Origin: Pseudomonadota bacterium
GTDB lineage: Bacteria; Actinomycetota; Actinomycetes; Actinomycetales; Cellulomonadaceae
Reading direction: 5' to 3'
Assembly: GCA_021833345.1 (NCBI GenBank)
Contig: JAKBFW010000002.1
Coordinates: 12,528-49,196 of the forward strand
DNA: 36,669 nt
The notes beneath the pieces are model-generated. The model worked only from the letters and a program-made list of their open reading frames with translations, was not told where the DNA came from and ran no database searches. The translations under genes were made by a program, and so were the position numbers. Of the stretch, positions 8,994 through 19,415 are shown piece after piece (position 1 is the stretch's first letter; each line of letters begins with the position of its first letter).

Positions 8994-10097
8994 TCAGTTC
9001 GAGCTCGTCGACGTGACCTTGAGGCTGCCGTCGATGATCGCCTTCTTCAGGTCCGCGACCTTGGTCTTGAGCGCGGCCGGGACCTGCGAGTCGAAGCTGT
9101 GGAACGGCGCGATGTCGATGCCGCCGTTCGCCAGCGTGCCGACGTAGGGCGTCGACGTGTACTTGCCGTCCAGGCCCTGCTTGACGGTGTCGTAGACCGA
9201 CTGACCGATCTCCTTGATGACCGAGGTCAGGATGATGTCCTTGTACTCAGGGGCCGACAGGTACCAGTCCTGGTCGACGCCGATGATCTCGACGTTGCCG
9301 GCCGCCTTCGCGGCCGCCGCGGCGCCCAGCCCGACGGGACCGGCGACCGGCATGATGATGTCGGCGCCCTGGTCGATGAAGCCCTTCGCCAGGTTCTGGC
9401 CGTTGGCCTGGTTGTCGAAGTCGCCGGTGAACGAGCCCTTCTGCGTCGCCTTGGTCCAGCCGAGGACCTGCACGGACTTGCTGTTGTCGGTGTTGTACTG
9501 CGCGACGCCGTCGGCGAAGCCGTCCATGAAGATCGTGACGGACGGGAGCTGCATGCCACCGAAGGTCGCGACCTTCCCGGTCTTGGTCATACCGGCGGCG
9601 ACGTAGCCCGCGAGGAAGGAGGCCTCCTGCGTGTTGAAGAGCAGCGGCTTGCCGTTCGTCAGCGTCACGGGCTTGAAGTTCGCGTCCGAGAACGCGCTGT
9701 CGACGAGCGCGAAGTTGATCTTCGGGTTCGCGTTCGCGGCGGTCTGGATCGCACCGGCCAGGTTGAAGCCGACGCCGATGATCAGGTCGCAGTTCTGCGA
9801 GACGAGGTTGTCGATGTTCGGCGTGAAGTCCGTCGACGCGGTGGACTCGACCTTGACCTCGGTGATGCCGAGGTCGGCCTTGGCCTTGTCGAGGCCCTCA
9901 GCACCCGACTGGTTGAACGACTTGTCCTGGAATCCACCGGCGTCCGAGACCATGCACGCCTTGTACTTCACGGCGGCCACGCTCGGGCTGCTGCCGGTCG
10001 ACCCGGTCGGGGTGGTCGTGCTCGGCGCGCTGCCGCAGGCCGCGAGTGCGAGCGCCGCGATCCCGGCGAAAGCCGCCGTGCGAATGATGTTCTTCAC
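8994..10097 (-). CDS. BMP family ABC transporter substrate-binding lipoprotein (probable nucleoside binding)
   Basis: Lipoprotein signal VKNIIRTAAFAGIAALALAACGS; KACMVSDAGGFQDKSFNQSGAEGL is a BMP family signature. GTG start at 10097 is preceded by AGGAG. Confidence 0.93.
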   Translation of the reverse strand: MKNIIRTAAFAGIAALALAACGSAPSTTTPTGSTGSSPSVAAVKYKACMVSDAGGFQDKSFNQSGAEGLDKAKADLGITEVKVESTASTDFTPNIDNLVSQNCDLIIGVGFNLAGAIQTAANANPKINFALVDSAFSDANFKPVTLTNGKPLLFNTQEASFLAGYVAAGMTKTGKVATFGGMQLPSVTIFMDGFADGVAQYNTDNSKSVQVLGWTKATQKGSFTGDFDNQANGQNLAKGFIDQGADIIMPVAGPVGLGAAAAAKAAGNVEIIGVDQDWYLSAPEYKDIILTSVIKEIGQSVYDTVKQGLDGKYTSTPYVGTLANGGIDIAPFHSFDSQVPAALKTKVADLKKAIIDGSLKVTSTSSN

Positions 10098-10263
10098 GTA
10101 GAACTCCTGGTTCATCGATGGTCGGCCGAGGGGCGGACGCGAGCCGCGAACGGAGCAAACACATCCCCTGCGACCTGCGGCGTCGTCCCGGCTCGCATGC
10201 ACCGAACAGTAGCGATCCCTGTGTGTCCCGTGTGTGACGCAGGGGCGGTTCGCGCGCTGTTCG

Positions 10264-11547
10264 TTATGCAGTCGGAATGTTCGACCGACCACTGGGACGG
10301 GCCGTCCCGGTGATCGGGACGGCGCCCGCGAGGAGCGCGCTCCTGACCAGCAGCAGGACCGCGAGCTCGATCGCTCGCTCGTCGACCTCCAGGTTGCCCT
10401 GATGGATGTCGAAGGTCCGCCCGCCGGGCGTTCGCGTCCCGAGTCGCGCCAACGCGCCGGGGACCCGGGTGAGGTACCAGGCGAAGTCCTCACCGCCGAG
10501 CGACTGCTCCGTGAGCAGCACCGATCCGGGACCGAGGACGTCCCGTGCGGCTGCCTCGAGCACAGCCGTGGCGTGCTCGTCGTTCTCGACCGGTGGCACG
10601 CCGCGGTGGTGACGCACCTCGACCTCGACGTCGTACGGTGCGACGACCTGCTCGACCGCGGCGTGGAAGACCTGCGACGCGCGCTCCCACGCCCGCACGT
10701 CCAGGCATCGCAGCGTCCCCCGCACCGTGCCCGTCGTCGGGATCGCGTTGTGCGCCGTGCCGGACTGCACGGCACCCCAGGTGAGGTTCACCCCGGACCT
10801 CGGGTCCAGGCGCCGCCCGAGGACCGCCGGGACCTGGGTGATCACCTGACCGAGGGCGAACACGACGTCGCCCGTCAGGTGCGGGCGGGACGTGTGGCCC
10901 CCTGCGCTGGTCACGGTGACCGCGACCTCGTCCGACGCCGAGGTGATCGGGCCGATCCTCGTACCGACCTGCCCGACGTCGACCTTCGGGTCGCAGTGCA
11001 ACGCGTACACCTGGCCCACCCCGTCGAGCCCACCGGCCGCGATCACGTCGAGAGACCCACCGGGTTGGACCTCCTCTGCCGGCTGGAAGATCAGCCGCAC
11101 GCCCGTCGTCAGCAGCCCGTCCGCCGCGAGATCGGCGAGGACGAGGCCCGCCCCGAGCACGGCAGTCGTGTGGACGTCGTGGCCGCACGCGTGCGCGACG
11201 CCCGGGTGCGTCGAAGACCACGGCACGCCGGACGTCTCCAGCAGAGGCAGCGCGTCGAGGTCCGCCCGGAGCGCGACGCGGAGCCGTCCGGAGTCGGTCG
11301 AGCCGGGGCCGATGTCGCACACGAGCCCGCTCCCCGGGAGCAGGCGCGGCGCGAGCCCCGCTCGCCGCAGCCGGTCCGCGACGACCTGAGTGGTCCGCAG
11401 CTCGGTTCGCGCCAGCTCCGGGTGCGCGTGGAGGTCGCGTCGGGTCTCGATGAGCTCCTGACGGAGTCCCGCCGCCGATGCGACCAGTCGCGCCAGGAGG
11501 GCCGCGTCGTCTCCCGGTACCGGTGCCGACTCGCCGACCCCGCGCAT
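10264..11547 (-). CDS. M20 family amidohydrolase/metallopeptidase
   Basis: MRGVGESAPVPG...ETRRDLHAHPELARTE...GVAHACGHDVHTTAVLGAG...IFQPAEEVQPGGSLDVIA...SAGGHTSRPH...SLGGEDFAWY. Confidence 0.92.
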   Translation of the reverse strand: MRGVGESAPVPGDDAALLARLVASAAGLRQELIETRRDLHAHPELARTELRTTQVVADRLRRAGLAPRLLPGSGLVCDIGPGSTDSGRLRVALRADLDALPLLETSGVPWSSTHPGVAHACGHDVHTTAVLGAGLVLADLAADGLLTTGVRLIFQPAEEVQPGGSLDVIAAGGLDGVGQVYALHCDPKVDVGQVGTRIGPITSASDEVAVTVTSAGGHTSRPHLTGDVVFALGQVITQVPAVLGRRLDPRSGVNLTWGAVQSGTAHNAIPTTGTVRGTLRCLDVRAWERASQVFHAAVEQVVAPYDVEVEVRHHRGVPPVENDEHATAVLEAAARDVLGPGSVLLTEQSLGGEDFAWYLTRVPGALARLGTRTPGGRTFDIHQGNLEVDERAIELAVLLLVRSALLAGAVPITGTARPSGRSNIPTA

Positions 11548-12659
11548 CACAGGAGCTCGACCCGGCCGTCGGCCCGCAGGCGGTCGACGACGGTCTTGAC
11601 CTGCTGGGCGTGCGCGAGCGTCGTGACGAGCAGGGCGTCGGGGGTGTCCACGACGACGACGTCCGGGATGCCCAGGACCGCGACCTGCCGACCCGCGGCG
11701 GGGATCACGAGCGCGCGCGCGGAGTCGACGAGCGACGCGAGGGTCGCGGGCCCGAGGATGCGCGCTCCCTCGGCGGTGCCGGGCAGGAGTGCGGCCAGCG
11801 ACGCGAAGTCCCCGACGTCGTCCCAGCTGAAGTCTCCCGGAACCACGGCGACCCCACCGGCGGCCGCGACCGGCTCGGCGATGGCGTGGTCGATCGCGAT
11901 CTTCGGGAGCGACGGCCATCGGTCGGCCAGGACCGCCGCCCGGTCGGGGGTGTCCCATGCCGCGGCGATCGCCCGCAGGCCGTCGTGCAGGGTCGGGAGC
12001 TGGGTGGCCAGGTGGTCGAGAAGCACCTCGGCGCGCACGAGGAACATGCCCGCGTTCCACCGGTACTCGCCCGTCGCGAGGTACTCGGCCGCGCTCTCGG
12101 CGTCCGGCTTCTCGGTGAAACCCGCGGCGAGCCGGACCCCTGGACCGCCCTCGATCCCCAGGAGGGCACCGCTGCGGACGTAACCGAACGCGGTCGACGG
12201 CTCCGTCGCCGCGATGCCGATCGTCACGACGTAACCCGCCCGCGCGGCTGCGACGCCCTCGCGGACCGCTCCCTCGAAGGCGTCCGCGCCGTCGATGACG
12301 TGGTCGGCCGCGAACGAGCCGAGCACGACGTCACCATGGCGATGCACGAGGACAGCCGCCGCGAGCCCGATCGCCGCCATCGAGTCACGAGGTGACGGCT
12401 CGGCGAGCACGTCGGCCGCGGCGACCTCCGGGACCTGCGCCCGCACCGCGTCGACGTGCCGCTCGCCGGTCACGACCATCACGCCACCGGCACCGGTCAG
12501 CGGCACCAGCCGATCCACGGTCTGCTGGAGCAGCGTGCGCCCGGAGCCGGTGAGGTCGTGCAGGAACTTGGGATGGCCGGCGCGTGACAGGGGCCACAGG
12601 CGCGTCCCGGCGCCACCGGCCGGGATGACGGCACGGAAGCCGGGGATCGAGGACGACAT
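11547..12659 (-). CDS. manC: Mannose-1-phosphate guanylyltransferase
   Basis: MSSSIPGFRAVIPAGGAGTRLWPLSRAGHPKFLHDLTG...EPSPRDSMAAIGLAA...ADHVI...GFTEKPD...YRWNAGMFLVRA...FSWDDVGDFASL. Confidence 0.92.
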   Translation of the reverse strand: MSSSIPGFRAVIPAGGAGTRLWPLSRAGHPKFLHDLTGSGRTLLQQTVDRLVPLTGAGGVMVVTGERHVDAVRAQVPEVAAADVLAEPSPRDSMAAIGLAAAVLVHRHGDVVLGSFAADHVIDGADAFEGAVREGVAAARAGYVVTIGIAATEPSTAFGYVRSGALLGIEGGPGVRLAAGFTEKPDAESAAEYLATGEYRWNAGMFLVRAEVLLDHLATQLPTLHDGLRAIAAAWDTPDRAAVLADRWPSLPKIAIDHAIAEPVAAAGGVAVVPGDFSWDDVGDFASLAALLPGTAEGARILGPATLASLVDSARALVIPAAGRQVAVLGIPDVVVVDTPDALLVTTLAHAQQVKTVVDRLRADGRVELL

Positions 12660-12764
12660 AGCGCCAGGTTACGGGCTGCGCGAGCGCACGGTGGGCGCGA
12701 CCCGGCGTCCGGCCCGGTGCGTCGTCGAGCTCGCACCCGCGTGCTGCGCTCGCCGGTGCGGCGC

Positions 12765-13796
12765 TCAGTCGACCGTCACCTGCCACGGGTGCGCGCGGCT
12801 GCCCCTCGTGCGCCGGAGGCGGTACACCCGCCGGAGGCGTCGCTGCCACGCCGTCGACGCCTGTTCCGTCGCGACGTCCGCCGCGGTCGCGCGCACGACG
12901 ACGAGACCGAGCGCCTCGAGCGAACGCGCTCGGCGTGCCTCGCCCGCGCGGTGCTCCGCATCGGAGTGCGTCGCACCGTCGTACTCACCGACCACGCCGA
13001 CGTCGGGGTCGAGCAGGTCGACCCGCGCGACGAGCTCGCCACGCGCGTCGCGGATCACCGGGTGGCACCGCGGACGCGGTAGCCCGGCGTCGAGCCAGAG
13101 CAGGCGGAGCGCGCTCTCCTGAGGTGAGCCCGCCCCGGCGTCCACGGTCTCCAGGACCCGGAGCGCGGACGGCCTGCCCCGCCAGCCAGGGCGCGCGAGC
13201 GCCATCGCCCGCACCTCCGCGAGGTCCACCACACCGAGGTGGAGCAGCCGGTCCAGCGCGGCGACCGCGGCAGGCTGCCGCCACAGCCGCGCCAGGTCGA
13301 ACGCCGTGCGCACCGCTGTCGTGACGGGGACGCCGTCGACGGCCGTCCGGTCCGTCGGGGGCACCACGCTGCGGAAGATCCGTGCGTCGTCGCCCGGCCG
13401 CAGCCGTGCCGAGCGCGGGGCGCAGACCAGGACCCGGGCGGAGGTGGACCCGACCTCGACCCGCCGGCCTTGCGCGGCCTGCCCGCACCATGCGTCGCCC
13501 GTGAACACCGCCAGGTCGTCGTCGGGCACCGCTGCGCGCTCGTGCAGCCGAGCGGCCGCCCAGCCCCCGACCACGCAGCCGGAGGTGAGCCGGAGCGCCG
13601 TCGCCGCGATGCGCGCATCGGGATCGGCGGTCCGGTCCCCGGGACGTGCCCCCACCCCGTGCGCCGCCGCGACCGCCTCCCGGCCGTCCGTCTCCACCCG
13701 GCTGCGGCCGTGCACCTCGAGGTGCGGGGTCCCCAGGATCCACGGCATCGCAGCCGGTGCACCGGGACGGTGAGCGTGCTCCGGAGCTGCGGCCAT
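12765..13796 (-). CDS. DUF559 / AbiEi-antitoxin-like domain protein (start uncertain: 13748, 13796 or 13859)
   Basis: N-terminal AbiEi-like region (PPTDRTAVDGVPVTTAVRTAFDLAR) and C-terminal Vsr/PDDEXK-like region (SPQESALRLLWLDAGLPRPRCHPVIRD...VARVDLLDPDVGVVGEYDGATH). Confidence 0.7.
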   Translation of the reverse strand: MAAAPEHAHRPGAPAAMPWILGTPHLEVHGRSRVETDGREAVAAAHGVGARPGDRTADPDARIAATALRLTSGCVVGGWAAARLHERAAVPDDDLAVFTGDAWCGQAAQGRRVEVGSTSARVLVCAPRSARLRPGDDARIFRSVVPPTDRTAVDGVPVTTAVRTAFDLARLWRQPAAVAALDRLLHLGVVDLAEVRAMALARPGWRGRPSALRVLETVDAGAGSPQESALRLLWLDAGLPRPRCHPVIRDARGELVARVDLLDPDVGVVGEYDGATHSDAEHRAGEARRARSLEALGLVVVRATAADVATEQASTAWQRRLRRVYRLRRTRGSRAHPWQVTVD

Positions 13797-13885
13797 GCGA
13801 CGAGACAAGTCCGATGAGCCCGGCGCCGCCGACCCGGACCCGCCGCAGGTGAACGGCACTCGACCCTCCGGCCGCTGGGGTCAGC

Positions 13886-14833
13886 TCACGGCTCCCGGGA
13901 CCGCGCCCCGGGAGCGGCGGAGTCCGGGTGCGGGGGCGTCGCGACCCAGGCTGCCGACACCAGGACGATGCGCGCGACGAGGTTGACCCAGACAAGGAGC
14001 GTGACGATCGCCGCGAACGACGCGAGCAGGGCGTTGCGTCCGACCGCGCCCGCGACGACCGACGTCCCCAGCTGACGGACGACACCGAGACCGACGCCGG
14101 CGAGAAGCGAGCCGGCGAGCAGATCGCGTCGCGGCGGATGGGCTCCTGCGAGCACCACGACGAGCAGCGCGAAGGCGAGGGCATCGACGACGAGAGAGAT
14201 CAAGGCACCGACCACCACGACGGCCCATGCGGCACCGGCCCCCAGACCGATCGCGCCCCGGATCCAGTGCACCGCGCTGGCGAGGACGAGGCTCAGGGCC
14301 GCGGAGACCAGCACCCCGGCGGACAGCGCCGCGAGGCCCGCCAGCTCCCTGAGCTTCCCGACGAACGCGTTCGCACCTCCCGGGGGCAGACCGAGCACCG
14401 CCCGGAGCCCGGTCCGGAGCGCCGCCATCCACGAGATGGCACTCAGCACGAGCACGACCACCGCGACGCCGCCGGCGACGTTGAACCCGGTCGTCAGGGT
14501 CAGCGACTCCGGCGAGATCGCTCCGCGACCATCACCGGTGTCGATGAGCCCGGGAAGCGAGGACGACACCGTCGACACGACACGTGACCGGAGCGCATGG
14601 TCGCCGCCGAGGACCGCGCTGAAGACCGTGAACCCGATCGTCAGGGTCGCGAAGACCGAGAACACGGCGCTGTACGCGATACCACCGGTGAGGACGCCAC
14701 CACCGGCCGCACCGAACCGGGCGTTCGCGCGACCGATCCGTGTCCGCTGCAGTCGGGCCAGCGCCTGCCTCACGGCCTCGACGACCCGTCGGGCAGACGA
14801 TGCGGGAGGCACCGGGCCGGGAGAGCGGGGCAT
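13886..14833 (-). CDS. YihY/virulence factor BrkB family membrane protein
   Basis: GAAGGGVLTGGIAYSAVFSVFATLTIGFTVFSAVLGGD...; polytopic membrane protein with typical YihY topology. Confidence 0.85.
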   Translation of the reverse strand: MPRSPGPVPPASSARRVVEAVRQALARLQRTRIGRANARFGAAGGGVLTGGIAYSAVFSVFATLTIGFTVFSAVLGGDHALRSRVVSTVSSSLPGLIDTGDGRGAISPESLTLTTGFNVAGGVAVVVLVLSAISWMAALRTGLRAVLGLPPGGANAFVGKLRELAGLAALSAGVLVSAALSLVLASAVHWIRGAIGLGAGAAWAVVVVGALISLVVDALAFALLVVVLAGAHPPRRDLLAGSLLAGVGLGVVRQLGTSVVAGAVGRNALLASFAAIVTLLVWVNLVARIVLVSAAWVATPPHPDSAAPGARSREP

Positions 14834-14842
14834 GCGTCGACC

Positions 14843-16500
<1,658 letters not shown>

Positions 16501-16537
16501 TCAGAACATGGTCGGGGCCGTCGCGCCTCGGTCGCCC

Positions 16538-16960
16538 TCAGGTCGCCTCGTCGTCGAACGGCGCCGTCGGAACCGACCCGACCCGTTCGGCGACGTCCCC
16601 GGCAGCCCCCGCGACGACGGCGCCGACGGCGTCGACGGCCCCCGCGGAACCGCTCGTGTAGGTCCGGCCGGTGGGTGTCGACCTCAGGGTCGCCCCGAGG
16701 TCGTTCAGGTCGTCGAGCAGCGCGTCACGCACGATGCGACGGGGGTCGTACCGACGCGGGTCGAGCGCCTGCCAGTCGACGTCGGTCGTGTCGACACCGA
16801 GCTCCTCGTCGACCCTGCGCCGCGCGTCCTGCATGAACACCCGGAGCTGCCGAACCCACCTGCCGAGCTCTTCGGCATAGTGCGGCAGACGCTCGGGTCC
16901 GATGACCACGATCGCCACCACCAGGAGGACCAGCGCCTCGCCGCCGTTGATGTCGAACAC
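16538..16960 (-). CDS. tatB: Sec-independent protein translocase TatB
   Basis: MFDINGGEALVLLVVAIVVIGPERLPHYAEELGRWVRQLRVFMQDARRRVDEELG; TatA/B amphipathic-helix layout, located next to an anti-sigma/sigE pair. Confidence 0.9.
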   Translation of the reverse strand: MFDINGGEALVLLVVAIVVIGPERLPHYAEELGRWVRQLRVFMQDARRRVDEELGVDTTDVDWQALDPRRYDPRRIVRDALLDDLNDLGATLRSTPTGRTYTSGSAGAVDAVGAVVAGAAGDVAERVGSVPTAPFDDEAT

Positions 16961-17029
16961 GGGCTCAGGCTACCCGCGCGGGATCCGGCAAGCGCTCCGC
17001 GCCGAGGACGGCCTGCCGGTCGTCGGCAC

Positions 17030-18010
17030 TCACGGTCCGGCGATGGCCCCCGTCACGATCTGCCAACCACGCACGATCCGTGCCGGAGGTGCGTCGCTGA
17101 ACGCCTCGGCCGGGATCGTGCGCGCCACCTGCTGGACCTGGTCACGGCCCGCGTCGGAGACGAGCTCCACGACGGTGTCCTGGGACTGCCACGCGAGATG
17201 CCACGGCGATCGCGAGAGCACGTACGCGCTCGCTCCTCCGACGTCGACCCGGTCGGCGCCCGCCATGGTCGACGTGTCCAGGATCCCGCGCTGCTCGGTG
17301 AGGACGAGCTGCCCACGAGGGGTCTCGACGTCGACCTCGAGCACCTCGTCGGCGGTCAGCCGCACAGCGGTGACCGTGGCACCGGTGGGGAGCTCCTCGG
17401 GGCACGGCCAGCCGTTCGCGTGCATCCATGCGAGCACCGCGCCCTGCCCGCCGTCGAGGTTCAGGCCGCCGACCGCGCTCGCCGCGGCCGCGCCGGCGTC
17501 CCGCGACACGACGGAGGCAGGACCGGCGGCATCCTCGACGTGCGCCAGGAGAGCCATGGCCTGGGCCGGGCGCTCGGACGGTGCGACGACGTGTGCGTCC
17601 CCGATCACGAACAGCGCGAGCGCAGCCGCCCCGATCCCGACCGCCGAGCTCGCCACCCACCGGCGCGCTCCATGGCGGCCGGCGACGTCGCCGCGCATCC
17701 CCCCGGAGGGGAACGGCTGCGCCGGCGCGAGCAGGCTCGCCGTCGGACGGCGCGGTCCCGACGTGGTCCCGGAGCCATCCGGCGCACCGGGCCCGCACCC
17801 CCCCGCGCCGAGGGCGAGCAGTCGCGCCGTCAGGTCGGGCGCAGGGGCGACGTCGTCGATCGCGCTGAGGACGTGCTGGGACGCGCGTGCCGCGGCGAGC
17901 TCGGCCGCGCACGGCGCGCACGCCGCCGCATGGGCGAGAGCGCGCTCGGCGGCAGCCGGATCGAGCTGCCCGTCGACGAGTGCGCTCGTCAGAGAGCCGA
18001 GGTGTGTCAT
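17030..18010 (-). CDS. Zinc-finger anti-sigma factor (RseA-like)
   Basis: [38 protein letters not shown] (H-x3-C-x2-C ZAS motif), one TM segment, ATGA overlap with sigE. Confidence 0.88.
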   Translation of the reverse strand: MTHLGSLTSALVDGQLDPAAAERALAHAAACAPCAAELAAARASQHVLSAIDDVAPAPDLTARLLALGAGGCGPGAPDGSGTTSGPRRPTASLLAPAQPFPSGGMRGDVAGRHGARRWVASSAVGIGAAALALFVIGDAHVVAPSERPAQAMALLAHVEDAAGPASVVSRDAGAAAASAVGGLNLDGGQGAVLAWMHANGWPCPEELPTGATVTAVRLTADEVLEVDVETPRGQLVLTEQRGILDTSTMAGADRVDVGGASAYVLSRSPWHLAWQSQDTVVELVSDAGRDQVQQVARTIPAEAFSDAPPARIVRGWQIVTGAIAGP

Positions 18011-18585
18011 GGGAACACCTCGACGTGATCGCGAGGCGAACCCGGAGCCGTACCCGGCGCGCGATGGCCCAGCGCGGACCTGAGCTGCGCGCGGGCCCGA
18101 TGGATCCGGGAGCGCACCGTCCCCAGCTTGATCCCCAGCGTGACGGCGATCTCCTCGTACGAGAGGCCTTCGATGTCGCACAGGACCACCGCGGCGCGGT
18201 ACTCGGGTGCGAGCGCGTCCAGGGCGCGCTGGACGTCGTGGTCGAGGTTGGCGTGCTCGTAGCCACGTTCGGGCGTACCTCGCCCCTCGGCCGTCGCGAT
18301 GCGCGACGTGTCCTCGCCGATCGGGTCGATGCGGACGCGCTGCCTCCGGCGCACCTGGTCCAGGAAGAGGTTGGTCGTGATCCGGTGCAGCCACCCCTCG
18401 AACGTCCCGGGGGCGTAGGTCGACAGGGACCGGAAGACCCGGACGAACACCTCCTGCGTGAGGTCCTCCGCGTCGTGCTGGTTGCCTGTCAGGCGGTAGG
18501 CCAGGCGGTAGACCCGGGCCGAGTGCTCGCGGACGATCTCCTCCCACGACGGAGCGACCCACTGCTCCTCGGTGGTCACGTCCAT
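18007..18585 (-). CDS. sigE: ECF RNA polymerase sigma factor (SigE-like)
   Basis: Sigma-70 region 2 ([32 protein letters not shown]) and region 4 ([45 protein letters not shown]). Confidence 0.93.
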   Translation of the reverse strand: MDVTTEEQWVAPSWEEIVREHSARVYRLAYRLTGNQHDAEDLTQEVFVRVFRSLSTYAPGTFEGWLHRITTNLFLDQVRRRQRVRIDPIGEDTSRIATAEGRGTPERGYEHANLDHDVQRALDALAPEYRAAVVLCDIEGLSYEEIAVTLGIKLGTVRSRIHRARAQLRSALGHRAPGTAPGSPRDHVEVFP

Positions 18586-18765
18586 GTCTTCTCGATCTCC
18601 TCGTCGATGCGGCTCACCCGCGGGCCCATCGGTCCCGTCAGATCCATCTTCGCAGCACGGACGTTCGCAGTCCCGCGGACGTGCGGACGCTCGCGGACCC
18701 GAGGGACAGCCCTGACCCGCGGCGGTAGGCTCGGCGCGACGTCACGACGATCCACGGAGGCTCCC

Positions 18766-19398
18766 ATCCCGACCGACAAGGCACTCAGCTGGGCCTACAG
18801 CGAGGAGTACCTGCCTGAGAGCGACGTGGTGCTGCGCGCGCGGGATCGCGCCGCCCAGCTCGGGTGCACGCCCGTCCTCCCCGGGGCCGGGGCCGTCCTG
18901 CGCGTGCTGGCGGCCGCGGTGCAGCCACGGGCCGTCGTCGAGATCGGGACCGGCGCAGGGGTCAGCGCCCTCTACCTTCTCGAGGGGATGCCCGAGGACG
19001 GCGTCCTCACGACCATCGACGTCGAGGCCGAGCACCAGCGGGCGGCCAAGCTGGCGTTCGCCGAGGCGTCGATCCGACCCACCCGCACGCGCACGATCTC
19101 CGGGCGCGCGTCGGACGTGCTCCCGCGGCTCACCGACGGCGGCTACGACATGGTGCTGGTCGACGCGGACAAGGAGTCTGCGGCGTACTACGTCGCGCAG
19201 GCGTTGCGCCTGCTGCGCCGTGGAGGCGTTCTCGTCGTGGACAACGCGCTCTGGCACGACCGCGTCGCCGACCCTGCGCGCCGCGACGAGGCCACGACGA
19301 TCCTGCGAGAGATCGGTCGCTCCGTCCGTGAGGACGACCGCCTCGTCCCGGCGCTGCTGCCGTCCGGTGACGGCCTCCTGGTGGCGGTGCGCCGCTGA
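18766..19398 (+). CDS. O-methyltransferase (SAM-dependent, Rv1220c-like); apparent AUC start
   Basis: IPTDKALSWAYSEEYLPESDVVLRARDRAAQLG...AVVEIGTGAGVSALYLLEGM...DMVLVDADKESAAYYVAQALRLLRRGGVLVVDN. GGAGG (18756-18760) lies 5 nt upstream of ATC at 18766; no ATG/GTG/TTG in suitable position. Confidence 0.85.
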   Translation: MPTDKALSWAYSEEYLPESDVVLRARDRAAQLGCTPVLPGAGAVLRVLAAAVQPRAVVEIGTGAGVSALYLLEGMPEDGVLTTIDVEAEHQRAAKLAFAEASIRPTRTRTISGRASDVLPRLTDGGYDMVLVDADKESAAYYVAQALRLLRRGGVLVVDNALWHDRVADPARRDEATTILREIGRSVREDDRLVPALLPSGDGLLVAVRR

Positions 19399-19415
19399 CG
19401 TCGAGCAGCGGTCTG

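Noticed and set aside
10206-10238. Possible sigma-70 promoter for bmpA (TACTGT with GTCACA upstream)
   Set aside because: Spacing of about 21 bp and weak -35 match; not strong enough to call without TSS data.
10234-12183. 649-aa plus-strand ORF antisense to manC and the M20 gene
   Set aside because: Low-complexity Arg/Asp-rich translation typical of an antisense frame in high-GC DNA; the minus strand carries clear enzymes.
18576-18779. 67-aa minus-strand ORF upstream of sigE
   Set aside because: No recognisable homology, lies in the divergent promoter region and overlaps the methyltransferase start.
19392-19411. CCGCTG-N8-CAGCGG as a bidirectional terminator between the methyltransferase and pepA
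   Set aside because: Only 6-bp stem with an 8-nt loop and no U-tract; expected by chance at this GC content.
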